Assembly (NCBI RefSeq): GCF_021155775.2
Contig: NC_060234.1
Span: forward strand, 23,926,026-23,990,025
DNA length: 64,000 nt
Source of the DNA: Neodiprion pinetum
Lineage: Eukaryota > Arthropoda > Insecta > Hymenoptera > Diprionidae
Reading direction: 5' to 3'
Shown piece by piece: positions 1 through 12,501 of this stretch. The position numbers and the translations under genes were made by a program. The notes under the pieces were generated by a model. That model had not been told where the DNA came from. It saw only the letters and a list, made by a program, of their open reading frames with translations, and ran no database searches. Every line of letters begins with the position of its first letter. Position 1 is the first letter of the stretch.

Positions 1-2558
1 TTGTAATATGTGGAATAAATTGCAACATATCCTTAGTCTAAATGTGTATACGGGTTAGTAATCAAGATTATGTGGTTAAACTTCCATGAGCTTGAAGTTT
101 GGAACGTTGTTATAATGTAAAGTATAAAGTATATAATGTAAAGTATAAAATAATTCAATGCAATACAAGAATGAAAAATATTTATCATACAAATATATGA
201 GAGCAGTGAGTAGTTTGCTTATGAATAACATTTGCGTTAATTTAATGACGTCTCTAATTATACGTGTAATAGGTGTATTCAGTACCGTATAGTGAGAAAA
301 TTTTGAAAACACTACAAACGGGTCATACGATAAGAATGAATTACTATATGTTTCCAAAGTCAGACAAGAATCTGGGAATCATGAATTAAGACTGTAGCAC
401 AGAGATTGTGGATTATCAAATATTTTTTTCACTTGAGTAACGGAAGGGTTATCTGCAGTTATTTTTTATGACGCATTTATTATTATATTAGCTGCACTCA
501 CAACTCCGGACTGTGTTAACATAAGTAGAACAAAAAAAAAAAAAAAATTAACAAGGTTATAGTGCGAAAAGACTATGCTATAGTGTAAATATGGCTAAGA
601 ATATCGCGTGAATGTTGAATAAAGTGGAGCAGCTGATCGTAATTATAGATATAAGCGAAATTATTTCTGGTAATAAAAGAACAATACGTATATGCATTCG
701 GAAAATAAGATGCGTTAATTGTAAGTTAGTTTGTCAGCTACGGTTAAAACGCAAATGAAATAATATTACCATTGTCAGAGAAGAGTGTCCACCGTACCTT
801 CAAGTCATAACTTGATACGCACAATTAAGGTCAATTGTTTGTGTAATCACGGTGTTAATCACAGTGCGTATTTTAGCCTACGCCACCATTACCCGACACA
901 ACACATTTGTTGGTAATTCCGCGGTGCTTGCCGTACTCAAAACAAGTGACGAACGAGAAGCGAGCAACGCTGCGAAAGGCTACGAACCTTGCCGACAACT
1001 TCCGAATCCCATCGAACGCCCCATCGGCTAGCTGTGGCAGACCCGCGAATAATAGAAAAGACACTATACACTTGTTGCGAGTGGCAAACTTGAATAAGTT
1101 GATCGCATGCGGATAGCCAAAGAAGGAAAGAAAAATAATAGCGCGTATTCCTCTCGGGCCTCTTACAAAATCGCAAAAAAATATTCAGAGTAACAGGAAA
1201 TAAAAGTTATTTTTCAATCGCGGAGTGGCTTAGAAAATATCGGAAATGAAAAAAACTTTGCAGGGAAAAAATCAGAAAAAAAAAGAATGATTTTCTGGGA
1301 ACAATTACTGAAATTCTTTTCGAATTGAAGTTAATTTCTCCTATACAGATCGACCATTTCCGGAAAATAATTCTTGTTAATCACGTAGTAGTAGTAAAAA
1401 TATTTAAAAGCAACAGCGAATATTTGTCGCGCAGATTTTTTCTCTCTCTCTCTCTCTCTCTTTTTGGAATAGCAAAGTCCGTCAACTTCAAGTTGAAGGC
1501 GATATCAAACAATTGTTCGTAAGTAGCTCATATTTCGAATTAGTCGACAGTAGCACAGTATAACAGGTCTTATAGCACGCGTTAACCATTGTGAGTTTGT
1601 AACGTCACATTTTAATGAACGGCAATTGAGACGATCAGCTTAAGTAGTCAATTTCAAGTCTAACTTGATACCTGATCATTTTGCGCAACGGGTTCAAGTT
1701 GTTGGCGTTCCTAAAGTTCATTTACCATAAATGTCCGAAAACTACATAATAACTATTCCACTTTGCAAAGTTTACCCTGTTGTGCGTCAAGTTTGCGCTG
1801 CCTGCTGTAATGGCCGAATACGTTTAAATGTCGCAAAAACTAATCAGTTCAAATATTCAAGTGTTTCAGAAACGTCCGAATATCCAAGGAAGATGTCGGA
1901 GCAAATCTGTCGAATATAGAACATTTCAATTGCATTGAGGGGGGAATGGTGAAAAAAATACTACAACATCAAAACCCCGCAAACATATAACAGATGCGGA
2001 ATATTTCAGTTCATCTTTTTCTCTACTCCTTCGATACTTGGCGCGAGCCAAATATCCCACCTAGGGTACAAACTCACATACATTCACGCACCTTAAATTT
2101 TCAAAATTATCAATCGTCGGGAAATTTCACATTAAAACATCACAACCGCTATAGTGAAATAACTGCAAAGGATTGATGATTGGAAATTTTAAATAAGACT
2201 GCGATTTGCTGCTAATGATCAGTTGTGGTTTTCATTCTGTTGGACCCCAAATTTTCGAAACTTGAGGGTTACGCCCACTTCACATTTAGATAACATGGCC
2301 GCACAATTAATAACTACTAACGGTTGATCGATTACAATTCTATATGATCAACAGTTAGAATATCAAGTTTTTTTCGAACATTTGAGCTCCAACTTAATGA
2401 AAATCACATCTGATTATTAGCGGCTAATTAACTAATAATTATCCAAATAGGTACAATTTGAATCCATAAACGTAATTCGCAATGCTTCAGCAGAGATGAA
2501 AATGGCATGCTTTTGAGAAAAGTGCCCATACTTTTTTTCCACCACAGTGTAAAATCAG
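1..2558. other. Intergenic stretch, no gene recognised
   Basis: AT-rich DNA with no reading frame I can support. It holds a short poly-A run near 531-547, a (TC)10 microsatellite at 1441-1460, and a CpG-richer patch at about 885-1180. The patch has overlapping short open frames on both strands but no recognisable protein. Its base composition resembles an insect promoter or first-exon region, so it could belong to a gene lying outside the window. That is inference only. Confidence 0.5.
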
Positions 2559-2900
2559 GTAGGTACACCTATAACTCGCTATATGGTCACTCTTTATACG
2601 GCATTTCGCTATAATGACTTTTTTTAATTACCTACGGCACTTTCTCGATTTACGGCCCACAATGTTTCGTTATACGGCCCGAAAAATTATTTTTATGTAA
2701 GTATTCTTAAAGAAAATAAAAAGAACTAAATGCTTTATGAACTAAAATCTATATTATTTTATAAAAAAGTGGAACAGATCTGATTGAATTTGTATGGGTT
2801 TGTATCGAAATAATTGATTCGATGTACGGCTTTTCGCTTTACGGCCAACTTTTCCGGAAAGTATTTAGGGCATTACGCGAACTATCATGGGTGTAGTTAT
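2559..2900. mobile_element. pogo/Tigger-like MITE (degenerate)
   Basis: About 340 bp bounded by imperfect terminal inverted repeats. The left end reads TAGGTACACCTATAACTCGC, and the reverse complement of the right end reads TAACTACACCCATGATAGTT. Both are followed by the repeated subterminal motifs TTTCGCTATA and TTTACGGCC that are typical of insect pogo/Tigger-type non-autonomous elements. There is no transposase frame. The flanking TA dinucleotides fit a TA target-site duplication. Assignment to the superfamily rests on remembered TIR style and is moderate. Confidence 0.45.
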
Positions 2901-4048
2901 TTCTCGTATGAGCAACGACATAACGTAAAATTTACAGCAAGTCACAGTTACATATTCCAAATTCTATAACGATTCACAGATTTACAAGATACGATATTTG
3001 TATTACAATCACCTCTTTCTTCTCTCTGTATATAGTAGGTATACAAGGTTCTGAAGTATTATTCTTGTTTCACGGTGACTCAGAGTTATTTGACGTTTGG
3101 ACGAATTTTCGATTTATAAATATAATCTTGACGTTTTTACGCAGTATTTAGAAAATCAGTCCGCACAAAAATCTAGGTCCCGATGGCTATCAACCTATAA
3201 AAAATTGGATAAACATCCCACAAGTGTTCTGTTTCCACAACAAACCTCTGTAGACTGATGATGAGACTTAGGTGTGCCAAGAACATAAAAGTAATCACAT
3301 TTTGTAGCTAAGTGATGATGGAAATGGATCGGTATGCAGCACAGAATATAGGAAGAGAAGTGAGAATTCTCAACGAAAGGCAAAGATAAAAGAAGTATAC
3401 ACTATATGTAGGGGGACGTGTGGAACGGTTAGGTTCAAAAGACTGAACGTCGTTACGATAAATATAACAATGACCACAAATCGTTTCATTCGAAATAATG
3501 CCTCCTCTTGCTCTGCTTGTCAGAACCGCGAGGCTTTGCTTTAAAGCGAGAAAATATCGTTAAAAAGCATCCAACCTTCAATATTTCAACATTGTTTGAA
3601 AGCCAAGATTTGTTTTGGTTTATTTTGAGAATACTCCGAAGCTTTTTTTTGTGATAAGCTTTGTAGCATAATTGATAATGCTATTCCGATAATTTTTTTT
3701 TTAGTGTTATAAGACACCCTGAAAAATCACCACGTCCTATTTTTTTTCTAATACATGCTTCTATCTAAAAAAAATTCAAAAGCAGCATTTTCTATGAACT
3801 CCTGCAACGATCTCGGAAACGGCTAGATGGAAAAATCTGAAATTCACATGACTTCACATTTAAATGATGAGCTTGAAAAATTGCGCGTGTTTTTTTTTAT
3901 TTTTTGTTCACAGTATGCTTCTATCATAAAAAAATTCATGCAACACAGTCCATACGACGTTCATAGAAAACTATACATATAAATTGCTAGAAAAAAAATA
4001 AAACAATAGGCCAAACAATAGGGGCAGGGCCACCTTAGAGCTAAAACA

Positions 4049-4054
4049 TTTATT
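4049..4054 (-). terminator. Candidate poly(A) signal of DNAI4
   Basis: AATAAA on the minus strand about 230 nt downstream of the DNAI4 stop codon. It is the first canonical hexamer I see there. The functional cleavage site cannot be proven from sequence alone. Confidence 0.45.
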
Positions 4055-4281
4055 GAAGAAAAGTTACAATAACATCAAAGAAGTTATAACTTATACGTAA
4101 AGTTTCAACAATTTACTACAACGACCTCAACAATCCCTTTACTACCGTTCGTTAGAAGAATAAACTATGTATATAGCTCCAAAGATTACAACGTATACAG
4201 TGCCATGTAATCTCATTGAATCAGTGTAATTGTTCCAATCGGACAATAATGTACCAATGTATACAAATCCGATCCATCGTG

Positions 4282-7200
4282 CTAGAACGGTTTTCCCAGT
4301 TTTTTGAGTTTTCTGATTAAGTTGGGCTTCGTTTCAAGTGCTTTAAGTATAAACGTGACAAGAACACCGGTTTGATTATATGGTGGAAAGGGCATTCCTT
4401 CGAGGTTATAGATGAATATGGTACCTAGACTATCACCGGCAACGAGCTGATTTCCGTTGGCAGTGAACTCTAGAAGCAAGAGTCTTCCTTGAGTATCGCA
4501 AGTTGTGCTCGAGGCTGCGGTATAAGATTTCCTTCTGATATCCCAGACGTCTATTTGATTATTAACGATGGTCGCTACGACCGTAGAAATTTTCGGACTC
4601 CAAGCGGCCTTCTGAACGCAAGCCATTTGCGTCGATAAGGTAATCAAAGGCTCGTTTATCCCATCAGCCCATATTCTCGTGCACCAATCTGCCCCACAAG
4701 TCAGAAAAATCTTTGAACAAAATGGCGAAAATTCTATAGCATAAATCGGTCCGTTGTGTGCACGAAAACTGTCGATGTGTTGCTGCAAATAAGTAGTCGA
4801 ACATCGATGAATACAACCCTCGTCAGATCCGACGAAGTAGATCATTGGAAGTCCCGGATGCTTGCACAATACGAGTGCTCCTGGGTTTCTGGTGATGGAA
4901 ATATCGTGAACGACGCACTGTTCGGGCTGCTGTTCCACACCCTTGATTTTCCTCTCGTTCCTACTGATCCGCATTATCTGATTGCAGCTGAAGTCTGTGT
5001 CTGCTCTATAAGAAAGAATACGCCCGTCCTGATTGCATGTGTAGAGCTGCTCCTCAAACATAACTTCGTCTTCACCCGGCCACCATTGCACTTGCCAGTG
5101 AGGTGCGTACGAAGGCGAACTCGTTCTGCTGCTACATCGCATTATGACCAAATTCTTATTGCTGACATCGATGACCTGCACCACACCGTCGTAAAATCCA
5201 ATCGCCAAGAGATTTGGCCGGTTTCGACTCCAGTCAAGAGCGGAAACTGGACTATTGAAGTAATGCCATCGGCCAGCCCTATGCGGGTTCTTCGCTGTCC
5301 ATATCATCACAAGTCCTTGACGGTTTTCCTGGTTTTCAATTGGCCCGTAGCCTACAGCCAGAACATCTTTGTTAACATAGTTCCAACAAAAAGAAGCCAC
5401 GTTGTATCCTGCGCTGTGTTCCGATACAAAGGACCACAAGAAATCTAGACTGTACGTGAATTGCAGTCTAGGACTGTACGGGTCTTGTTTTATTATTCCT
5501 TTGAATCTTTTTTGAGCTACTATGTAGAGGCTGCTGGCTACCATACGCTCCACGATTGTTGCAGAATCTAAAAAGTCAGTCTGTTCGGCTAGCTGCGCCA
5601 ATTGCATCTCTAGCGTCCATTGTTCACTGCTTTCCTCGATCTGAGGTAATTTCGTTGGACTAATCTGTAAAACGGTTGTACAGTTTCATTACAGTATTGG
5701 AAACAAGAGGTAAAACTTAGCAGGCTGAGTGGCATGCTCCGTATGCGTAAGACTTAAAAACCATATTCGTCGACAAAGTCGTAATATCGTAATATTCATT
5801 TCACAAGCTCCATGATATTTTTACCAGCAAGGCAGGGACGCCAACTTTTGGAAACACAGCATGAGATAATATACGTTAAACTCTCCCGCGTCAGGTAAAA
5901 TAGTAGATGCAAATTACGTGGTTATGACGATTTGTAGGAACCGTTAATCATCAGTTAGTTAACATCAGAAGTTAGTCAAGCCTTTCTCAAACAGCACAGA
6001 ATTGAAAATCGTCAAAAAAACATCCAAAGGATGTCTTATGCGCGATTTTTTGACGCCTAAAAGATTTCTTCATGTACATAAAACATCTTCGTGTCTGAAA
6101 GGTATCCTTGGGGCCTTACAGTCGTGACGAAATGGCGCATAAGACATCCTGTCGACGTCATTTTGACGACTTTAAGTTTTGTGTTGTCTGGCTTCCAAAT
6201 CATTAAATCCACTATTTGAGATCTACTTAACCTAAAAAAGAACGCACCATTTACACAACTTCTATAAGCCGGGTTTGTTCGCTGAAGCTCAAGTTAACCA
6301 ACTTGCATAAAAATCCGATAAAACTCACAAATGCGAAATCGGACGCTCAATCTGCTAAGGTTCCCTGTTTTCCCTAGTCATCGTTTCTTCTCAACTGGAT
6401 ACTTCTCACTTCAAAACAGTAATCTCAGAAATCGATTAAAAAAATTCTGTGCTCCGTGCATCACTCTGAACTCGAAGTCTCATTTGAAAATTTGACACAT
6501 GTAGCTTCAAAGTGGAATAACTTGAAAAAAAAAAAATGGAGTTACACCCAATCTGCAAAAAGTGTCTTGAAGCTTATGTTTCGAGCTTCGAAATGGTTTT
6601 TTCTCGAGTTTTTTTAAATGAATTTTTTCACAGAGTTATGCAACTTTCAAACTGCTGGTTTATCAAGTAAAAATGATTGGCTCCTCAATTTTTCTGACTA
6701 GTATAGTTTATCTATCAAGACTATTCAGTAACGGCTGCTTGATTAGCTACGAAATCAAAAATTGACTGTTGATCGGGATCATGCGTCAGTCGTAAAAAGT
6801 AATTGCGACAGGCGCCCATGCCCTAATGTGTTAGAAATTTCAGGACAACATATTTCCAATGCTACGTTTAAAATAAATTGCTTTGTATATACGTTTTTAT
6901 GCTACGCTAATTTGACATTGAGTCTACCGATTTAATTAATAAGCATATGAACGTTAAGCCTTATAAACTGTGAATACACTGTATGAATTTGTCAGAATTC
7001 AAAAGCCCTTAACTTGATTTGTTGTCGAACGACCTTCGAAGGTAGGAAGAGAATTTTTAAATTAACAATACTTGATACAACGAGGCAGCTGAGAATTCAA
7101 AAAATTATTCATTTTCGAAACATTTTTTCACCGTTTTCAATGTGCGTTTAGATTTTGAATTTTTTTTTTTAAAGTTTGTCATGAGATTCAAAAATGGTAC

Positions 7201-9336
7201 AAAGGCAGTACGAATTAAAAGTATTTCCTTGTTACTTGCATTTCTATACATTTGCAAAAGCAGTGGATGTTACATGATTTTTTTCGATTTAAATAATATC
7301 TTTACGTAATTCGTTAATACGTATCACTTCCAATAATTTCACATGGACAGATTTTGAAGACGTACCTTTTTTTCTAAAGCCTTTTGTCTTGCCTCTTCCA
7401 AGTGTACGAAGATTGGACCCTGAGATTTCGAGGTTTTCAATTTTTCGAAAGTGTCATACATGATCCAATTATTGACCATATTGCCTTGATTCCTTCGCTT
7501 TGTTCTAGCTAGATATGTCGATCTATTCTTACGGTAGACACACGGCGTTTGGGCTTCAGCATTAGCCAATTTTCTGTTCGACCCCGGACCTACTGTGATG
7601 TACTCATACTGTTCGTTCATCTGCTTTACGGCCAAGCCCTCCTCTGACGATACGTTAACAGTTAACTGTGGTAGCTCGAATAAGAAAAATATATCTGTCT
7701 CTTGCAGAATTATATTCACTTTTTCTGGGTGGACACGAATAAGACCCAAATCGTACCTGAAGACAAAATTGATATTATGGGCGTTTCAAAATTTTATTGA
7801 GTATAAATCGGCCGAACGTCGGAATCGAGTTACAAAAACGAAGGGAAACCATTTAAAAAATGTCCAGTATTGTTTCTTTGCACTTATGATAGAAAATACG
7901 AATACAACATTATCCTCGCTATGTGAAAGCAATGATTCCGAGCAAATTCTTATTCAAAAAGCCAAAATATGAACAGTTTGAGAAAGAGTTTAATAACCAG
8001 GTGTTTCTTTAACCGATTCTAATTTTTTTGAGCTGCTTTTGTTCACCACAGAGATCACCTGAGATCACCTGAAAAGCGTTTAATAAATAGTTATCTCCAG
8101 AGTAGATAAAAATAGATTTTTGTAAGTACGGTACAACAGATGTCCATGAACAAATATATTTGCGGTTATAACTATGCTATGATGATAGATTTATTGAATA
8201 TTTTTCAGACTTCTTGTGTTAACGTGGGGGAATTTCACGTGAAGCGTACAACGAAAAAAATGTGAGGTTCTGAAATTTGTTCATATTCAGCCTAATTGTA
8301 CTTCTAGAAAATATGAATGTGAACACCAATTTCTATTTTGAGGTTTAGTTATCAAGTTATGGGCGTCTAAAAAATTGACGTAATTGAAATGTTGATTTTT
8401 TAGAAGTGGTTTTTCAAATTAAAGAAATTTTCATTAAAATATTAAACATGCTGGTTTATATAGGCAATTTACTGTACCTTTCAATGATACAATCAGATTC
8501 GAAAATTGATTTATTTTTATTGTAAAAAACCGAAAGTAAACATTCCAAAGTGAAATTTTACTAACTTCAATAATTTTTTTTTTTTTTACTTCCAAATATA
8601 GCTCAAAGTTCAATCACTTTGACCGTTCCAATTACGAAGGCCTTTCTTAGATTATTAATTACTTGGCTTGTATTATATTAATTCGCTTAGATTAATTTTA
8701 ACAACGTAGCAGAAATGTTATGTTTCGTACATGTTCATCATAATTGGCACAAATAATATTCCTGGACATTTTTTAATGGTTTTTTTCTCTTTTTCTAACT
8801 TTTGATTAAACCAATTCATACGTAACCATCATGAATATTCACCTGGGCAGGTAAAACTGGGATGGAGCCCTGTCTTCATCCGTGATAGACAACAGAGTAC
8901 CGGACATGAGACTGCCATCTATAGTAAAATCATCCATCAGTTGAGTCTGCTGCATATGAATCGAGCTGGACTTGATCATGAGGGAGGAAGTGGCTTTCAA
9001 ATTTCCATACTGAGATCCCGAAGATTGAGAAAAGAGTTGGGTGTTACTTGAGCCCTGGCCCAAACCGATTGTGTCAAAGGCTGTTAGGTGATTTTCTTCG
9101 ATCTCGTGATAAACGGCGTGAGTTAAATTTTTCGGCGTTAAGTCGACATCGTCGTGTATCACGCGGAAATTTCGTCTCCGATTTAGTATCGAGGTTAATG
9201 TTTTCTGTGCAAGTCGACGGTTTTTCGGTGGCATTGATGTTTTCGCTGACGTGATACTCTGGTTTTTGTTACCACCCCCATCAGAACTGACCAGTTTCCT
9301 TAGCGATATGCTTCTACTGCGCATTTTATTCGGCAT
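4282..9336 (-). CDS. DNAI4: Dynein axonemal intermediate chain 4 (WDR78-like), 3 coding exons
   Basis: Coding exons are 9336-8843, 7756-7366 and 5664-4282 (phases 2 and 0 at the junctions), giving 755 aa. Both donors and both acceptors are good (CAG|GTGAAT, AAG|GTACGT, TTCAG|G, TTACAG|A). The N-terminal third (exon 1) is basic and low in motifs. Exon 2 carries the conserved pre-WD segment (LQETDIFFLFELP, SSEEGLAVKQ). Exon 3 carries the WD40 propeller, starting near LWSFVSEHSAGYNVASFCWN, with blades around PNLLAIGFYDGVVQVIDV, CGADWCTRIWADG and VVATIVNNQIDVWDI. The family forms the intermediate chain of the two-headed inner-arm dynein f/I1 and acts in the axoneme of cilia and flagella. In an insect that means sperm tails and mechanosensory neurons. 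Human DNAI4 is somewhat longer (about 850 aa). The start was chosen as the first ATG of the only open frame feeding the exon 1 donor. Intron 2 (5665-7365) holds a 51-bp-armed hairpin repeat. Confidence 0.9.
6005..6173. repeat. Imperfect inverted repeat in DNAI4 intron 2
   Basis: Left arm 6005-6054 and right arm 6123-6173 are reverse complements at roughly 80% over about 51 bp. Both share the exact core AGGATGTCTTATGCGC. The loop is about 68 nt. There is no protein, and it is probably a small palindromic MITE. Confidence 0.6.
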
Positions 9337-10282
9337 GGTTCTTTTCGTACGATGAAACGTTGAAATGATGTACTTGAATCAAAAATATTTGTTGAATAAA
9401 AAAATGCAGACTCCACTTTAAAAGTACAGTAATTTGACAACACTCGTTTGCCCGTTATTATTCGAACCTTTAAATAACAAACTAGTCCCAACACTTTTAT
9501 TATCTGAATTGTTATTAATTACTGCGATTATTTTTTTGCTGGGATGTCAAAATAAATCCACGCATTACGTAACACTGCAGGTTGTGATGCATTTTTGTTG
9601 AATTAAAATGTATTGTTTTCGTATTCACCGGCTGTAACGAGGGGTGATATCGATCATCGTCAACAACTATCGGTATTGCCAACATCCTAAATTAAATTTC
9701 CTTGTTGTGGTGTTGTTTTTAGTTCTGGGGCAAGCTCTTGATCAATCTCAATAACCGTCGCCCGAAGAGAAATCGCCCTGGTTTTGACCTAATTGGCGTA
9801 AAATTATTGCGGCACTTTCTAACGATCGACCTGATCAAAAGTGAAAAAGCACTATGCTGTTATAGTCCTGCATATCAGTGTAATTAATTTTTTTTAAAAA
9901 CCCCGTAGCAGCTGAACAAAAAAATGATAGTAATAAAATATTGTGCAGTAATAATTGTCGCAAAGCGTATGAACAATTTTGCATCTCAAATATCTAATTG
10001 TCACACTAACGACTTGTTAAACTGCACCAGCTCAATAAAATTGTAGTCAATTTCGCTATACATATACTGCGGGTATAAATTACAATCTTATTATAAATGT
10101 AGAAATTTTGACGGTAAATTAATTTGTGAAAGTGTCTGAAAGAATGATAGAGTATAGTTATATTGGAAGCTTACCTTTTTGGTATAGATGAATGTGACAT
10201 TATCGTTACTGTGAAAGACAATATATGGAGCTTTCTCAGTAAGCGCGTTATTCGTACATTTCTCGGGAAATTTATTTGAATT
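9337..10282. other. DNAI4 upstream region, no firm gene
   Basis: This is the 5' flank of the minus-strand DNAI4 gene. I see no clear TATA box. A plus-strand frame is open from about 9720 to 9885 behind a TTTTTAG acceptor-like site but has no partner exon, so it is not called a gene. Confidence 0.4.
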
Positions 10283-10968
10283 GGTATTCTAGGCTGGAAA
10301 TTTGAAAAAATCAATTTTTTAGGCATCTTATTATAGCTACATCATTTAAGAATATTTTAGCCCGAAGCCGGTGCGGTTCAATAGAGCAGAGTTCGAGGCT
10401 AGAAAGATCAGTCTATGAAGAAACTGTGAATAGCAAGAATCGAAAACTTTAAACGCATTTATCTCGAAATTACATTTTTCGACCTGGTTTACATGAAATC
10501 TCAAGTTCTATCCACCCGATTGACTTGAAATTTGGTACGAACCTTCAGATACATCCCTCTATAGTACCTACCACGGGCAATCATTTAAAAAAATTGAAGA
10601 CATCGAAAAAAAATGGGGAAAAATTAATTTTACCTTTAAATAGATGCCATTTTTGTATTTTCTGTTTTTTTTTTCCTTTCGGTAGAGGCTATAGCGACAT
10701 TCTTACTGATCAAGTGGTTTTACTGTTTTATGTGAATTACGACTATGGAATCGTGTCAACCGGCCCATCTATCTTTTTTGTCACGGCTCTATTTAGAGGC
10801 CCATAACTTTTTGAATTTTTTTTTTCACAAACACTCAACTGTAAGTTCTTCAATCATCAATAAAAAGAGCGTGAAAAAAATGGGTGCTAAAATAATTTTC
10901 ATTCTTTTTTACACCAAGCCCAATAAAATGCCCGAAAACTAGACCTTTAGACTAGAATACCCCCTTAA
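10283..10968. mobile_element. Non-autonomous DNA element with TTAA-type end
   Basis: The left end reads GGTATTCTAG. The reverse complement of the right end reads GGGGGTATTCTAG and is preceded by TTAA (10965-10968), so about 680 bp lies between short terminal inverted repeats. The interior has only short, unrelated open frames. The GGGGGTA end next to TTAA is shared with the element at 38098-38430, suggesting one family. TTAA target preference is a piggyBac hallmark. The left flank here is not a clean TTAA, so that side may have mutated or been truncated. Confidence 0.45.
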
Positions 10969-11598
10969 TTGATGTATGTATTATGGATGGGGGACAGTCC
11001 ACATTTCATTGTAGTATTTTCAGGGATAGCTGCACGGTCAAATATCAGAAGTTATTCGCCATAAAATCTTTCTTGGACAGAAGTAGAGGTATTCACGAAC
11101 TCGGCAGTGCCAAAGAGATAAAAAAAAAAAAGCGGTGCAAATTCAAATACCGATGAATTGCTAAGTACGCAAGGGATCAAGCACAAGAGTTAGAAAAAAA
11201 CAAGACGACGAGCAAATAATTGAAATTATCAGGGACATCAGCCAAGGAAAAATTAAAACTGCTGCATATTGCTATTTGCAGACTAATTGAAACACCTTCC
11301 TGGAACGAAGCACGTTACATACTAGCTTTAGTCAACGATTATTCAAGAAACGTTTTCCCTACTGAAAATGGTCAAGTATTAAATTATAAAACATAATGAC
11401 TGAAATTCACGTGTAATTTGATACATGATTTATTTTGTAAATTCGTTAAAATAAATAAAAATCTTATAATAAATTACAAAAGCACGAATCGTCAGATATA
11501 ATAAATCAAAAATCATATAGCGAACTGAATAATTTTTATACGATTTTTGACCAATTGTTTGATTTTTTTTCACTTTGGTTCTCAGTCAATAGATTTAA

Positions 11599-11729
11599 CG
11601 CTCGAAACATAACAGTGACTCCTCGAACAAACATTCTAGTGTTATTTGCATGAAACAACACGAATCCATATTATATTCTATTTCAGGAAGCAAATGTTTG
11701 TTCGAGGAGCCACTGTTACGTTTTGAGCG
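11599..11729. repeat. Hairpin repeat with 37-bp arms
   Basis: Arms 11599-11635 and 11693-11729 are reverse complements over 37 bp with three mismatches. They share the core CTCCTCGAACAAACATT. The loop is 57 nt. No coding content is visible. It could be a palindromic MITE, or a transcribed hairpin if it lies in a transcript. Confidence 0.75.
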
Positions 11730-12001
11730 TTTGATTCCCACTACACGTATTCGTTTTGGAACATCGTTCATACTTCTTCCGTTAACTATACTTGGTAAAC
11801 ATTATGAAAACAATTGATAACATTTTTGAAATATAACTTTGTTTGCAAACAACATAATGATGTTCGAAGTCGTCGGTTTTTCCGCGACAAACGGCATTTA
11901 AAAAAATTATTATATACATAATTATTGAAACTGATTGTCGGGGATTATGTATATACACACAATTGGATTACAAAAAAATGAAATGAAAAAAAAAAAAAAG
12001 T

Positions 12002-12073
12002 TGCGAGCAGCGAGATTCGATCCCGCGACCACCGGATGACGGGCCAGAGAGCTTACCCCTGCGCCACGCGGCC
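12002..12073 (-). pseudogene. tRNA-like pseudogene or tRNA-derived SINE head
   Basis: Read on the minus strand this has a near-consensus A box (TGGCGCAGGGG) and B box (GGATCGAATCT). The T stem is intact (GCGGG/CTCGC) and the D stem is nearly intact (one mismatch). A run of 14 T follows two nucleotides after the discriminator, as expected of a Pol III terminator. The acceptor stem has three mismatches in the middle, the anticodon stem pairs only with an 8-nt loop, and position 33 is not T. It is therefore not a working tRNA. A decayed tRNA copy or the head of a tRNA-derived SINE both fit. Confidence 0.6.
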
Positions 12074-12363
12074 AATGAGTTATGATTATTGTAGTAAAGT
12101 ATTTAAACGTAATGGAATATTTCAGTGTCGATTTTCTCGACAACGACAAAGAAGCGCATGTTAATGCTTTGCCACATTACACCTCTGGCCTTGAGCTTTT
12201 ATTACGCGCAGTATGAATCGAATCTGAATTTCACAATTAGCGGCCTCCCCTTATCGTGAGCTACACGCCACAGCACCGCCAGCGCCATCACCAACACATG
12301 AAGAACTTTTACATGAGCCGAGTGAGGCGGACAGGGCGGATAAACCACCGAACTGTAAGGGTG

Positions 12364-12501
12364 GAAGCACATAAAATTCTAGAAGCCATAAGCAGAATGC
12401 AGTAAGTTATTGCGAATGCGCTATGGCTTTTACAGAACCCATAGCGCATGCGCAATAACTTTCTGTATTCTGCTTATGGCTTCTGAAGTTTTGTGTGCTT
12501 C
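12364..12501. repeat. Long hairpin, 63-bp arms and 12-nt loop
   Basis: Arms 12364-12426 and 12439-12501 are reverse complements with about seven differences. Four or five of these would be G-U pairs in RNA. The arms share AGTTATTGCG and ATGCGCTATGG-type cores. The loop (12427-12438) is only 12 nt. No open reading frame explains the symmetry. Options are a palindromic MITE or a transcribed precursor of hairpin siRNA or miRNA. Confidence 0.8.

Noticed and set aside
873..1176. Overlapping short ORFs on both strands in a CpG-richer patch
   Set aside because: No family resemblance in any frame; composition alone explains the lack of stops.
4756..5448. 230-codon open frame on the plus strand
   Set aside because: It lies antisense within DNAI4 exon 3, whose WD40 protein is clearly recognisable; the frame is a shadow of that exon.
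12002..12073. Functional tRNA gene
   Set aside because: Three acceptor-stem mismatches, an 8-nt anticodon loop and no T at position 33 argue against function.
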